A stretch of DNA of 56,722 nt from an uncultured Bacteroidaceae bacterium (GTDB taxonomy: Bacteria > Bacteroidota > Bacteroidia > Bacteroidales > Bacteroidaceae). Numbering within the stretch: the stretch's first letter is position 1; each line of letters opens with the position of its first letter. The stretch spans positions 1 through 56,722 of the forward strand of contig CAJOGQ010000004.1 in the NCBI GenBank assembly GCA_905234125.1. The letters are read 5' to 3'. The notes beneath the pieces were generated by a model. It was not told the DNA's origin, made no database searches, and saw only the letters and a program-made list of their open reading frames with translations. Positions 7,887 to 16,177 of this stretch are shown here, one piece after another. Made by a program: the position numbers and the translations under genes.

Positions 7887-9893
7887 ATGGAGAATCAAAA
7901 AGACAACATATTCACAGAAGAAGAGATCAAGGACGATCTTAGATACTTGCAGTTGCTGGCACAGAGCTATCCAAATGTGGCAGAGGCGAGCTGTGAAATC
8001 ATCAATCTGGAAGCGATTCTGAACCTGCCCAAACCTACAGAACACTTCATCAGCGACCCACATGGTGAGAGCGACGCTTTCAATCATGTGCTAAGAAACG
8101 CATCAGGCTATGTGAAGCGGAAGGTGGAAGAAATCTTTGGTCCTACGCTTCGTCTGTCGGAAAAGCAGGAGCTCTGCACCCTCATCTACTACCCTGAAGC
8201 CAAACTTCAGCGAATTAAAGCAGCAGAAACCAATTTGGAGGACTTCTACATCATCACGCTCAACCAACTCATCAAAGTGCTGAGGGAGGTCAGTTCCAAG
8301 TACACACGCAGTAAGATTCGCAAGGAATTGCCAGAGGAGTTTGGCTACATCATCGAGGAACTTCTCCATGAGAGCCACAGCGGTGTGGGAGAGAAGCGCC
8401 ATCAATATTACAACGTGATTGTACAAACGATTCTCGACACTCAGCGTGCCGACCATTTCATTGTGTCCATTTGCAATCTGATTCAACGATTGGCGATTGA
8501 CCGCCTGCATCTGTTAGGCGACATCTTCGATCGTGGCCCAGGAGCACACCTCATCATGGAGACCTTGATGAACTACCACCACTTTGACATCGTTTGGGGC
8601 AATCACGATATTGAATGGTTTGGTGCAGCAGCAGGAAACCGAGCATGTATTGCCAACGTGTTGAGACTATCTCTCAGATACGGCAATCTCACCACTCTTG
8701 AAGATGGCTATGGAATCAATCTCCTGCCACTTGCCACTTTCGCCATGGAGACCTACAAGGATGACCCTTGCAAACTCTTCACAGCCAACGAACTCAGTAA
8801 GGAGAGCCAGCACGACAAGAAGACCAACCGGTTGATTGCCCAGATGCATAAGGCCATCACCATCATACAGTTCAAGGAAGAAGCACGCATCATAGACCGA
8901 CATCCAGAATTTGACATGGCTGGACGCAAAATGTTGGAACACATCTACTTCGACCATGGAACCTGCTTTATCGATGGCAATGAATATGAAATGCTTGACA
9001 CATTCCTCCCCACTGTCAGCAAGGAAAATCCCAATGCCCTAACGGAGGAAGAAGAAATGCTCATGGCCAAATTGGAGCATTCTTTCCGAACGAGCGACAA
9101 ACTGCAACGCCATATTCAGTGTCTTTTGGCGCATGGCGGTATGTATTCCATCGCCAACAGCAACCTCATGTATCATGCCACGGTGCCTCTCAATGCTGAT
9201 GGTTCCCTCAAGGAAGTGGAAATTGGAGGAAAGAAATATAAGGGCATGGCCTTGATGAAGAAGACGGGGCATATCGTTCGTGAGGCTTTCAACAACGACA
9301 CGCCCAAAGATCGGAAGAACTACGCCAAAGACTACATTTGGTATTTATGGTGTGGGAAAAACTCCCCTCTCTTCGACAAAGACAAAATGACCACTTTCGA
9401 ACGATACTTCATCAAAGACAAGTCAACTCACACGGAGACAAAAGGTTACTATTACCAATACAATAACGACGAGAAGACTGTTGACATGATCCTGGATGAT
9501 TTTGGAGTGGAAGGGAAACATCGTCACATCATCAATGGGCATACCCCCGTCAAAGTGCTAAAGGGTGAGACGCCGATCAAGGCCAATGGAAAACTACTTG
9601 TCATCGATGGAGGATTCTCACGTGCTTACCAGCCAGAAACCGGCATTGCAGGTTACACGCTTACATTCCACAGTCGTGGACTCGATCTCGTGCAACATCA
9701 GCCATTCCGTTCAGCTGAAGATGCCATCCAGAATGGTGATGACATTAAAAGTTCGACACAAATTGTCGAATTAAGTTCACAGCGCATGTATGTGAAGGAC
9801 ACCGACAAGGGCAAAGTGTTACGTGCCAAAGTGGAGAACCTCAAACGACTCCTTTTCGCTTATCGAAACGGATTCATCAAGGAAGTGAAGTAA
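7887..9893 (+). CDS. fbp: Fructose-1,6-bisphosphatase class III
   Basis: Gluconeogenic hydrolysis of fructose 1,6-bisphosphate to fructose 6-phosphate. The 668-residue protein has the large size of the class III family of Firmicutes and Bacteroidetes. It carries metallophosphoesterase metal-site motifs: SDPHGE (residues 56-61), GDIFDRGP (about 211-218), GNHDIEW (about 238-244), and later NGHTPV and VIDGGFS. A promoter box at 7861-7868 supports the ATG at 7887. The gene is monocistronic or weakly linked to the secreted protein 47 bp downstream. Confidence 0.94.
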   Translation: MENQKDNIFTEEEIKDDLRYLQLLAQSYPNVAEASCEIINLEAILNLPKPTEHFISDPHGESDAFNHVLRNASGYVKRKVEEIFGPTLRLSEKQELCTLIYYPEAKLQRIKAAETNLEDFYIITLNQLIKVLREVSSKYTRSKIRKELPEEFGYIIEELLHESHSGVGEKRHQYYNVIVQTILDTQRADHFIVSICNLIQRLAIDRLHLLGDIFDRGPGAHLIMETLMNYHHFDIVWGNHDIEWFGAAAGNRACIANVLRLSLRYGNLTTLEDGYGINLLPLATFAMETYKDDPCKLFTANELSKESQHDKKTNRLIAQMHKAITIIQFKEEARIIDRHPEFDMAGRKMLEHIYFDHGTCFIDGNEYEMLDTFLPTVSKENPNALTEEEEMLMAKLEHSFRTSDKLQRHIQCLLAHGGMYSIANSNLMYHATVPLNADGSLKEVEIGGKKYKGMALMKKTGHIVREAFNNDTPKDRKNYAKDYIWYLWCGKNSPLFDKDKMTTFERYFIKDKSTHTETKGYYYQYNNDEKTVDMILDDFGVEGKHRHIINGHTPVKVLKGETPIKANGKLLVIDGGFSRAYQPETGIAGYTLTFHSRGLDLVQHQPFRSAEDAIQNGDDIKSSTQIVELSSQRMYVKDTDKGKVLRAKVENLKRLLFAYRNGFIKEVK

Positions 9894-9940
9894 GTTTACA
9901 ATACATTATATTTTATTAACAACACAAAAACTTAAAACGT

Positions 9941-10708
9941 ATGAAGAAACTTTTACTCATGACGGCTTTTGCATTCAGTTGCATCAGCATGTCGGCTCAG
10001 GAGACACTGAACCTGAGCACTTACAAGGGAACTGACCTTGCAAAGTATGCAGGAAAGACCATGAACGTATCAGTCAGCCGTTACGTTTTCAAAGGATGGA
10101 ACACAATCTCACTCCCCTTCGCCATGTCGGAAGCACAGGTGAATGAAATGTTCGGCAACGACTGCAAACTTGAAAGACTCGTGGGTGTGGAGAATGATGG
10201 CATGAGCGTGAAACTCAATTTCCAGAACTGCAAGTCTGAGGGCATCAAGGCCAACACCCCCTACATCCTGCACTACACTGGCGAGAACGGTTCCAAGAAG
10301 TTCACAGCAGAAAATGTGGTCGTTACAGACGACGAGGCATCCATTTCTTTCACTGCTGAAGGGACTGGCGAAACCGTCACCATGGGTGCTGTAAAGTTCC
10401 AGAAAAAGGCCGACGGTCTTTATGGTATCTTGGCCAAAGACAATGCTGAAGCATCCTTTGTAAATGTGGACGAAACCACTAACGGCTTTTATGCCACCCG
10501 TTGTTTCGTGAAACTCTCCAACGGTAACTCCACCACCCTCACCACCAACCACATTGCTGAAGATGTGTCTGCCATCAAGGCTGTGGCCACAACAACCAAC
10601 GAGAAAGTGGCTGTCTATAACCTTTCAGGCGTAAAAGTAGCAAACAGTCTCAAGGGGTTACAGAAGGGCATCTACATGGTGAAAGGAAAAAAAGTCATGG
10701 TGAAGTAA
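9941..10708 (+). CDS. Secreted protein with C-terminal sorting-like domain
   Basis: The 255-residue product starts with a clear signal peptide (about 20 residues, ending SMSAQ). Its last 40 residues (VYNLSGVKV...GIYMVKGKKVMVK) resemble the type A C-terminal domain used by the type IX secretion system, as shortened in Prevotella. The middle is beta-rich with no family I recognise; it contains a WNTISLPF segment often seen at the start of surface beta-sandwich domains in this phylum. An exported or surface role is inferred from the two termini. The next gene begins 12 bp after its stop, so the two may be co-transcribed. Confidence 0.75.
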   Translation: MKKLLLMTAFAFSCISMSAQETLNLSTYKGTDLAKYAGKTMNVSVSRYVFKGWNTISLPFAMSEAQVNEMFGNDCKLERLVGVENDGMSVKLNFQNCKSEGIKANTPYILHYTGENGSKKFTAENVVVTDDEASISFTAEGTGETVTMGAVKFQKKADGLYGILAKDNAEASFVNVDETTNGFYATRCFVKLSNGNSTTLTTNHIAEDVSAIKAVATTTNEKVAVYNLSGVKVANSLKGLQKGIYMVKGKKVMVK

Positions 10709-10720
10709 GCAAAAGTAATT

Positions 10721-11560
10721 ATGGCATCATCAATTGAAGAATTCATCAACCGCACAGCAACGAACGTAAACAAGGGCATCAAGGAAAAGATTGAAGACGG
10801 GAGCTTCAACCGTCTGGGTGAAGGCCTGGGCGAAGGTGTCAACAGCATCGCAGCAGGTATGGTTCGCTTCATCGGTATGGCAAAGGACGCTTTCAGCAAA
10901 CTCAATGAAAAAGCTGAAGCCATCGGAAAACCCAAGGCGACACAAGCAACCGGCGACGTGCCACCTCCACCACCAGCTCCACTTCAGACACCTCCTCCAC
11001 CATTCGTTGCGTCCAATCAGCAGGAAATTGTTAACAAACAACCCACTCCAGCCGATGATTTCATCACACGATTGGCCACGGAATATGAGTTGGAAGATCA
11101 AGAGGTATCACTTTTCAGCATGGCGCGCCTGACAGCCCAAACAGGACTCTTCTTCGCCAATAGTGATGGGAACTATTCTATACACGAACGTCAGTGCATC
11201 CAGGATTTCCAAAGGATGATTACCGACAATGTGGACGGCGTCAATCGGGATGCTCTGAAACATATCTTCGACAATATAGAATACCCATACACCCTTGATG
11301 AAATTCTTCAGATGACCCATGCACTGGTGGACGGAATGGAGCGTGAAGAACGCGAGAATGTCATTAACAACCTTGACGACTTCATCAACCAGGTGATGGA
11401 ATCCGGCATTCAGGAAGGGACGCAGGAGGCCAGCTACTACCAATGCTGGTGTCAAGAGTTTGGGAAAGGTGAACCACAGGCCATCTTCTGCGGACAATGC
11501 GGACAAAAGAATCCTGCAGACGCTTTGTTCTGTTGCACATGTGGCACACGCTTACGATGA
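10721..11560 (+). CDS. Zinc-ribbon protein with central helical (TerB-like?) domain
   Basis: The 279-residue cytoplasmic protein has three parts. Residues 1-70 are amphipathic helices. Residues about 80-95 form a proline-rich linker (DVPPPPPAPLQTPPPPF). The central domain (about 110-240) is all-helical, with a segment FANSDGNYSIHERQCIQDF that recalls the acidic loop of TerB-like domains. The C-terminus is a zinc ribbon with Cys-x2-Cys pairs (FCGQCGQ and CCTCGTRLR). Function is unknown; the TerB comparison is by pattern only. A strong terminator lies 60 bp downstream. Confidence 0.75.
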   Translation: MASSIEEFINRTATNVNKGIKEKIEDGSFNRLGEGLGEGVNSIAAGMVRFIGMAKDAFSKLNEKAEAIGKPKATQATGDVPPPPPAPLQTPPPPFVASNQQEIVNKQPTPADDFITRLATEYELEDQEVSLFSMARLTAQTGLFFANSDGNYSIHERQCIQDFQRMITDNVDGVNRDALKHIFDNIEYPYTLDEILQMTHALVDGMEREERENVINNLDDFINQVMESGIQEGTQEASYYQCWCQEFGKGEPQAIFCGQCGQKNPADALFCCTCGTRLR

Positions 11561-11620
11561 ACCTCCGAACCACTGGTATTTGGTATTGAAGGATTTCACA
11601 TTCTTGTCCAAAACCCGTAA

Positions 11621-11654
11621 AATAAAGGATGGGGAAAGTACCCCATCCTTTATT
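11621..11654. terminator. Bidirectional terminator
   Basis: A perfect 14-bp inverted repeat (AATAAAGGATGGGG 11621-11634, CCCCATCCTTTATT 11641-11654) with loop AAAGTA sits between two converging genes. A/T tracts at both sides allow function in either direction. Confidence 0.85.
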
Positions 11655-11704
11655 TATGTCATGCTTGCAATCCATCTTAGCAAGTCAAATTCATAGCCGA
11701 AAGA

Positions 11705-12439
11705 TTACCAGTCGTCATCATCGGCTCCTGTAATTCCATGCTTGATGGCCTCCTCCACCTTGTCCATAATCGCATTGGAGTAGGCATGGGTCATAACAAG
11801 TGCCTTGGAACAGGTACGCTTCTGCGGGTCTTTCTCCACGAAGGGATAGTGTTTGGCAATCTCCCACTGCTCATCATAAAGGTAGGCATTGGTTTTATCA
11901 TCCATCTTACGTTTCGAGTCGCCATAAGTTTTGTGGCTGTCATCTGTAACACTGAGCCATCCGCCACTGACATCCGTCAACAGGTCATAGTTCTGAACCG
12001 TAAACGTGACACGAAGACGTCCCTCCTTGATGTCGAAACGGATAACAGGCGTGATGCTGACCGAATACTTGTTGAGTGTGCCGATATGCTCAGCAATGTT
12101 GGCGATGGTGGACTGGACAATGATGCATCCAGCCTCTTTGTCATTCAGGGTGATAGCCTGCTTGTCTTTGAATGTGGCGGTGACCCAATAGTTCAGAGCC
12201 ACATAGAGCTGCAGCTTCGTTTTGCCCGGAACCTCAATCACCTGCTGATAGGTCAGACTTTCATTTTTGTCGAGCGTCAGTCCTTTGGCGAGATTCATGG
12301 CCGCATCGAGCCACCTTTCGCCATAACGAGCCTTGGCATATTTCTCCAGGTCTGCGGCCTTCATCACCTGTGCCTGAACACTTCCTACACTGCAAATGGC
12401 AAGGGTGGCAGTGAACACCCATTGTATGATTCTATTCAT
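11705..12439 (-). CDS. DUF4468 domain-containing exported protein
   Basis: The 244-residue product has a signal peptide (cleavage expected after VQA at about residue 23). It then has a domain matching the DUF4468 pattern, a TBP-like fold found in Bacteroidetes: an amphipathic helix (QLYVALNYWVTATF), DKEAGCIIVQST, and a strand pair around RFDIKEGRLRVTFTVQNYDLL. The C-terminus is acidic (GADDDDW). Cellular role is unknown. It has its own promoter at 12468-12475 and shares a terminator with the converging gene. Confidence 0.8.
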   Translation of the reverse strand: MNRIIQWVFTATLAICSVGSVQAQVMKAADLEKYAKARYGERWLDAAMNLAKGLTLDKNESLTYQQVIEVPGKTKLQLYVALNYWVTATFKDKQAITLNDKEAGCIIVQSTIANIAEHIGTLNKYSVSITPVIRFDIKEGRLRVTFTVQNYDLLTDVSGGWLSVTDDSHKTYGDSKRKMDDKTNAYLYDEQWEIAKHYPFVEKDPQKRTCSKALVMTHAYSNAIMDKVEEAIKHGITGADDDDW

Positions 12440-12467
12440 CCTGGTATGTTATTGGAAAATCCGAGTA

Positions 12468-12475
12468 CAAAGTTA
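12468..12475 (-). promoter_or_regulatory. -7 box for the DUF4468 gene
   Basis: The minus-strand sequence TAACTTTG lies 28 bp before the start codon. Confidence 0.6.
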
Positions 12476-12577
12476 CAAGTTTTTTTCATAGATAAACAAA
12501 AATTTCCCACGAATGTCCGTCATTTTTAAGGAATAATGAACTTTTTTCGCTCAAAAGGCTATTTTTTTGCCATTTTG

Positions 12578-12609
12578 TTTGTCAGTTTGCTCAAAAAGCA
12601 TTTACTTTG
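12578..12609 (+). promoter_or_regulatory. Promoter of the trp operon
   Basis: TTTG (12578-12581) and TTACTTTG (12602-12609, one mismatch to TAnnTTTG) are spaced by 20 bp, as expected for the Bacteroidetes housekeeping promoter. Transcription would start near 12616, giving a leader of about 270 nt before trpB that includes the leader peptide and hairpins. Confidence 0.65.
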
Positions 12610-12691
12610 CAGTCGAAATTAGTTCACGGGGTGGACGAAGTTCAAAAACAACAACTCTTTTGGATCAATCGAACAAGAATTCATAGAGAAA

Positions 12692-12751
12692 ATGACAAAG
12701 AAGTTTAACGCATATTGGTGGTGGCAAAACTTGGGATTCAAAAAATCGTAA
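12692..12751 (+). CDS. trpL: trp operon leader peptide with three consecutive Trp codons
   Basis: A 19-codon reading frame (MTKKFNAYWWWQNLGFKKS, stop TAA at 12749-12751) lies between the promoter and trpB. Codons 9-11 are TGG TGG TGG (12716-12724). A run of three Trp in a 19-residue peptide directly ahead of a full trp operon is the classic sign of a regulatory leader peptide. Ribosome stalling at these codons when charged tRNA-Trp is scarce would alter downstream RNA folding. A terminator hairpin follows at 12801-12830. The start has A-rich sequence upstream (GAGAAAATG), as good as other starts in this genome. Confidence 0.85.
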   Translation: MTKKFNAYWWWQNLGFKKS

Positions 12752-12764
12752 GTCCATTGGTCAC

Positions 12765-12795
12765 GCCCCTATGCAAAGACAAACATAAAGCATAG
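12765..12795 (+). promoter_or_regulatory. Candidate antiterminator/pause region of the trp leader
   Basis: CTATGC (12769-12774) and GCATAG (12790-12795) can form a 6-bp hairpin. Alternatively GCCCCTAT (12765-12772) can pair with ATAGGC (12821-12826), the right arm of the terminator, which would disrupt it. The GG-rich Trp codon region can pair weakly with CGCC at 12764-12767. These pairings fit an attenuation switch but were found by eye only. Confidence 0.4.
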
Positions 12796-12800
12796 CACAA

Positions 12801-12830
12801 GAGAGCCTGTCGTACTTGCGATAGGCTCTC
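12801..12830 (+). terminator. trp attenuator terminator hairpin
   Basis: The stem GAGAGCCTGTCG (12801-12812) pairs with CGATAGGCTCTC (12819-12830) with one G-U pair; the loop is TACTTG. It is followed by TCTTATTAAT, a short T-rich stretch. It lies 49 bp after the leader peptide stop and 59 bp before trpB. Confidence 0.75.
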
Positions 12831-12889
12831 TCTTATTAATATGTATAGACACTAATGACAAATAAGAATAATAGTAACAACACAAATAT

Positions 12890-14101
12890 ATGACGTATCA
12901 AGTTAATGAAGAAGGCTTCTACGGACAGTTCGGCGGAGCCTACATTCCAGAGATTCTCTACAAGACGGTGGAGGATTTGAAGAAAGCTTACCTTCCCATC
13001 TTGGAGAGTGAGGAGTTCAAGAAAGAGTATCATGCCCTGCTGAAGGACTACGTGGGTCGTCCTTCCCCACTCTACTATGCCAAGCGCATGAGTGAGAAGT
13101 ATGGGTGCCAGCTTTATTTGAAGCGTGAGGATCTGAACCACACGGGTGCCCACAAAATCAACAATGCACTCGGACAGATTCTCTTGGCTAAGAAGTTGGG
13201 CAAGACACGCATCATCGCTGAGACAGGAGCAGGTCAGCACGGCGTCGCAACAGCTACTGCCTGTGCGCTGATGGATATGCCCTGCACTGTCTATCAGGGT
13301 GCTCTCGATGTACAGCGTCAGCACGTAAACGTGGAGCGTATGAAGATGTTGGGGGCTACCGTTGTACCTGTGGAGAGTGGCAACAAAACGCTGAAGGATG
13401 CCACGAACGAAGCCATCCGCGACTGGTGCTGTCATCCTGCCGACACCTTCTATATCATTGGAAGTACGGTTGGTCCTCATCCTTATCCAGACATGGTGGC
13501 ACGCCTGCAGTCAGTCATTTCTGAGGAAATAAAATGGCAGTTAGAAGAGAAGATTGGTCGCGATTACCCCGACGTGATGATGGCATGTGTGGGTGGAGGC
13601 TCCAATGCTGCTGGCACCATCTATCACTACATCGACGATGAGCGAGTGAAGATTATCCTTGGCGAGGCTGGTGGTCTGGGCATCGACTCCGGTCAGACCG
13701 CTGCCAGCATGCAAGTGGGCACAATCGGCATTCTGCATGGCAGTCGCATCAAGCTGATGCAGACAGAGGATGGTCAAATCATCGAGCCATACTCCATTTC
13801 GGCTGGTCTCGATTATCCAGGCACAGGTCCTATCCATTGCAATCTTCACGAGAAAGGACGTGCTCAAGTGCTCCCAGCCAATGATGACGAGGCACTTTCA
13901 GCCGCCTTCGAACTGACTCGCATAGAAGGCATCATTCCCGCTCTCGAAAGTGCTCACGCTTTGGCACTCTTGCCCAAAGTGAAAGACCAGTTCACGAAAG
14001 ATACAGTCGTAGTGCTCACTGTCAGCGGCAGAGGTGATAAGGACTTGGACACCTACCTCAAGCATCAACCAGCCCACGCGCTGGGCGATTCTCAGAAATA
14101 G
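12890..14101 (+). CDS. trpB: Tryptophan synthase beta chain
   Basis: Condenses indole with L-serine to tryptophan with PLP in the alpha2-beta2 complex with TrpA. The 403-residue protein shows HTGAHKINNA with the PLP lysine at Lys89, the catalytic glutamate Glu111 in ETGAGQHG, and the phosphate-binding GGGSNAAG loop. It is the first structural gene of trpBEGDCFA, which separates it from trpA at the far end; this order is usual in Bacteroidetes. Confidence 0.97.
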   Translation: MTYQVNEEGFYGQFGGAYIPEILYKTVEDLKKAYLPILESEEFKKEYHALLKDYVGRPSPLYYAKRMSEKYGCQLYLKREDLNHTGAHKINNALGQILLAKKLGKTRIIAETGAGQHGVATATACALMDMPCTVYQGALDVQRQHVNVERMKMLGATVVPVESGNKTLKDATNEAIRDWCCHPADTFYIIGSTVGPHPYPDMVARLQSVISEEIKWQLEEKIGRDYPDVMMACVGGGSNAAGTIYHYIDDERVKIILGEAGGLGIDSGQTAASMQVGTIGILHGSRIKLMQTEDGQIIEPYSISAGLDYPGTGPIHCNLHEKGRAQVLPANDDEALSAAFELTRIEGIIPALESAHALALLPKVKDQFTKDTVVVLTVSGRGDKDLDTYLKHQPAHALGDSQK

Positions 14102-14145
14102 CCCATCATACATATACAGTAATAGCCTCAACACATACAAAGAAT

Positions 14146-15573
14146 ATGAAGTACAACTATCATACCGCCTCAAAGAAGATTTTGGGTGATCTCAACACTC
14201 CTGTAAGCGTCTATCTTCGTGTACGCGATGCCTATCCGCAGAGCGCCCTGATGGAATGTTCCGACTATCACGATGGAAAGAATTCCCGTTCTTTCATCTG
14301 TCTGCACCCCATCGGTAGCGTGTCAGTAGAGCATGGTGTAGGTGTGATGCGCTTCCCCAACGGAGAGGAAAAGCGTACTCCCATTACCAACACTGACGAT
14401 ACAGCCCAACTCATCAACGATTTCCTCGGAAACTTCAACATCGAGGGTACGAACAAGGCTGATTGCGGCATCTTTGGCTACACAACCTTCAATGCCGTAC
14501 GTTATTTCGAGCACATCGACGTGAAGGACGAGACGCAGGCTGAGAACGATGCGCCCGACCTCCTATACATTTTTTATAAGGATTATATCATTTTTGACCA
14601 CTTCAAGAACGAGGTGACCATCATCGAGTTGTTGGCAGACGGTGAAGAGGACGACCTCGATCAGCTGGAGCACGACGTGAACAACCGTCCCTATCAGCAG
14701 TACGGCTTCCATCCCGTGGGCGACTGCACCTCCACATTGACTGACGACGAGCATCGTGAGAACATCCGTCGAGGCATCAAGCATTGTCTGCGTGGCGATG
14801 TCTTCCAAATTGTGCTTTCACGACGTTTCAAGCAGAAGTATGAGGGCGATGACTTCAAGCTTTATCGTGCTCTCCGAAGCATCAACCCTTCGCCCTATCT
14901 CTTCTATATGGACTTTGGAGGTTTCCGCATCTTCGGCTCTTCACCAGAGACCCATTGCCGCATCGAGAGACTCTCAACTCTCAACTCTCAACCCTCAACT
15001 TTCAAAGCCTACATCGACCCCATCGCTGGCACCACCAAGCGTACTGGTGACGAGGAACAAGACCGCCAAAATGCGCTCTATCTGAAGAACGACCCCAAGG
15101 AGAATGCTGAGCATGTGATGCTGGTTGACTTGGCTCGCAACGACCTCAGCCGCAACTGCCACGATGTGAAGGTGGATTTCTACAAGGACATGCAGTTCTA
15201 CTCTCACGTCATCCACCTCGTCTCCCGCGTGAGCGGTACCATGAACGAAGGCGCAGACCCCATCAAGGCTTTCATCGACACCTTCCCAGCCGGCACGCTC
15301 TCTGGCGCTCCGAAAGTCCGTGCCATGCAGCTCATTTCCGAATACGAGCCACACAATCGTGGTGCCTACGGAGGTTGCGTGGGTAGCATCGGATTCGACG
15401 GCTCGCTCAACCAAGCCATCACCATTCGCACCTTTGTCTCTCGCAACAGCGAACTCTGGTTCCAAGCAGGTGGCGGCATCGTGGCCAAGAGCGACGTAGA
15501 ATACGAGCTCCAAGAAGTGAACAACAAACTGGGTGCGCTCCGCAAGGCCATCAGCATCGCCGAAAAGCTTTAA
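14146..15573 (+). CDS. trpE: Anthranilate synthase component I
   Basis: Forms anthranilate from chorismate using ammonia delivered by TrpG. The 475-residue protein has an N-terminal regulatory domain and the C-terminal chorismate-binding domain, with GDVFQIVLSRRF, PIAGTTKRTG, MLVDLARNDLSR, FPAGTLSGAPKVRAM and FQAGGGIVA. Between residues 276 and 287 it carries an insertion (RLSTLNSQPSTF) encoded by exactly five 7-bp repeat units at 14971-15005. These directly precede the strand leading to PIAGT, where homologues have a short turn. The reading frame stays open, so the enzyme is probably functional. Confidence 0.96.
   Translation: MKYNYHTASKKILGDLNTPVSVYLRVRDAYPQSALMECSDYHDGKNSRSFICLHPIGSVSVEHGVGVMRFPNGEEKRTPITNTDDTAQLINDFLGNFNIEGTNKADCGIFGYTTFNAVRYFEHIDVKDETQAENDAPDLLYIFYKDYIIFDHFKNEVTIIELLADGEEDDLDQLEHDVNNRPYQQYGFHPVGDCTSTLTDDEHRENIRRGIKHCLRGDVFQIVLSRRFKQKYEGDDFKLYRALRSINPSPYLFYMDFGGFRIFGSSPETHCRIERLSTLNSQPSTFKAYIDPIAGTTKRTGDEEQDRQNALYLKNDPKENAEHVMLVDLARNDLSRNCHDVKVDFYKDMQFYSHVIHLVSRVSGTMNEGADPIKAFIDTFPAGTLSGAPKVRAMQLISEYEPHNRGAYGGCVGSIGFDGSLNQAITIRTFVSRNSELWFQAGGGIVAKSDVEYELQEVNNKLGALRKAISIAEKL
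14971..15005. repeat. Heptamer repeat (CTCTCAA)5 inside trpE
   Basis: Five units: CTCTCAA three times, then CCCTCAA and CTTTCAA. It encodes extra residues in a surface turn of TrpE, and the flanking reading frame is preserved. Confidence 0.9.
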
Positions 15574-15606
15574 GCCCATCCATTCCCATCAACTCCCATT
15601 ATTCTC

Positions 15607-16170
15607 ATGAAAATTGTCATCATCGATAACTACGACTCATTCACCTACAATCTGAGTCATCTCGTCAAGGCCTTGGGAGCCGAAGTGACTGTCTATCGCA
15701 ACGACCAGTTCCAGATGGAGCAGCTCGAGGCATTCGACAAAATCATCCTCTCTCCTGGTCCTGGCATTCCTTCCGAGGCAGGTCTCCTGCTCGATGTCAT
15801 CAAAGCCTACGCAGGCAAGAAACCCATCCTGGGTGTGTGCCTGGGTCATCAAGCTATTGGCGAAAGCTTTGGCGGACAGCTCACCAACCTCTCCGAAGTC
15901 TATCACGGCGTGGCGACTCCTGCCACCATCACCGCCGACGACTACCTCTTCGCAGGGCTTCCCCAAGGCATCGAGGTGGGACGCTACCACTCATGGGTGG
16001 TCGATGCCGACACGCTGCCCGACTGCCTCGAAGTGACCAGCGTCTCTGACGAGGGATACATCATGTCCCTGAGACACAAGGAGTACGACATACGAGGCAT
16101 TCAGTACCACCCTGAGAGTGTACTCACAAAAGAAGGTAAAACAATCATCAACAACTGGTTAAAGCACTAA
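15607..16170 (+). CDS. trpG: Anthranilate synthase component II (glutamine amidotransferase)
   Basis: Glutaminase subunit supplying ammonia to TrpE. The 187-residue class I amidotransferase shows the catalytic triad: Cys78 in GVCLGHQ, His168 and Glu170 in YHPES. The oxyanion SPGPGIP segment is near residue 50. It is a separate gene, not fused to trpE or trpD. The 33-bp spacer after trpE is made of CCCAT/AACTC-type repeats with no ribosome-binding site. Confidence 0.96.
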   Translation: MKIVIIDNYDSFTYNLSHLVKALGAEVTVYRNDQFQMEQLEAFDKIILSPGPGIPSEAGLLLDVIKAYAGKKPILGVCLGHQAIGESFGGQLTNLSEVYHGVATPATITADDYLFAGLPQGIEVGRYHSWVVDADTLPDCLEVTSVSDEGYIMSLRHKEYDIRGIQYHPESVLTKEGKTIINNWLKH

Positions 16171-16177
16171 ACACAAT

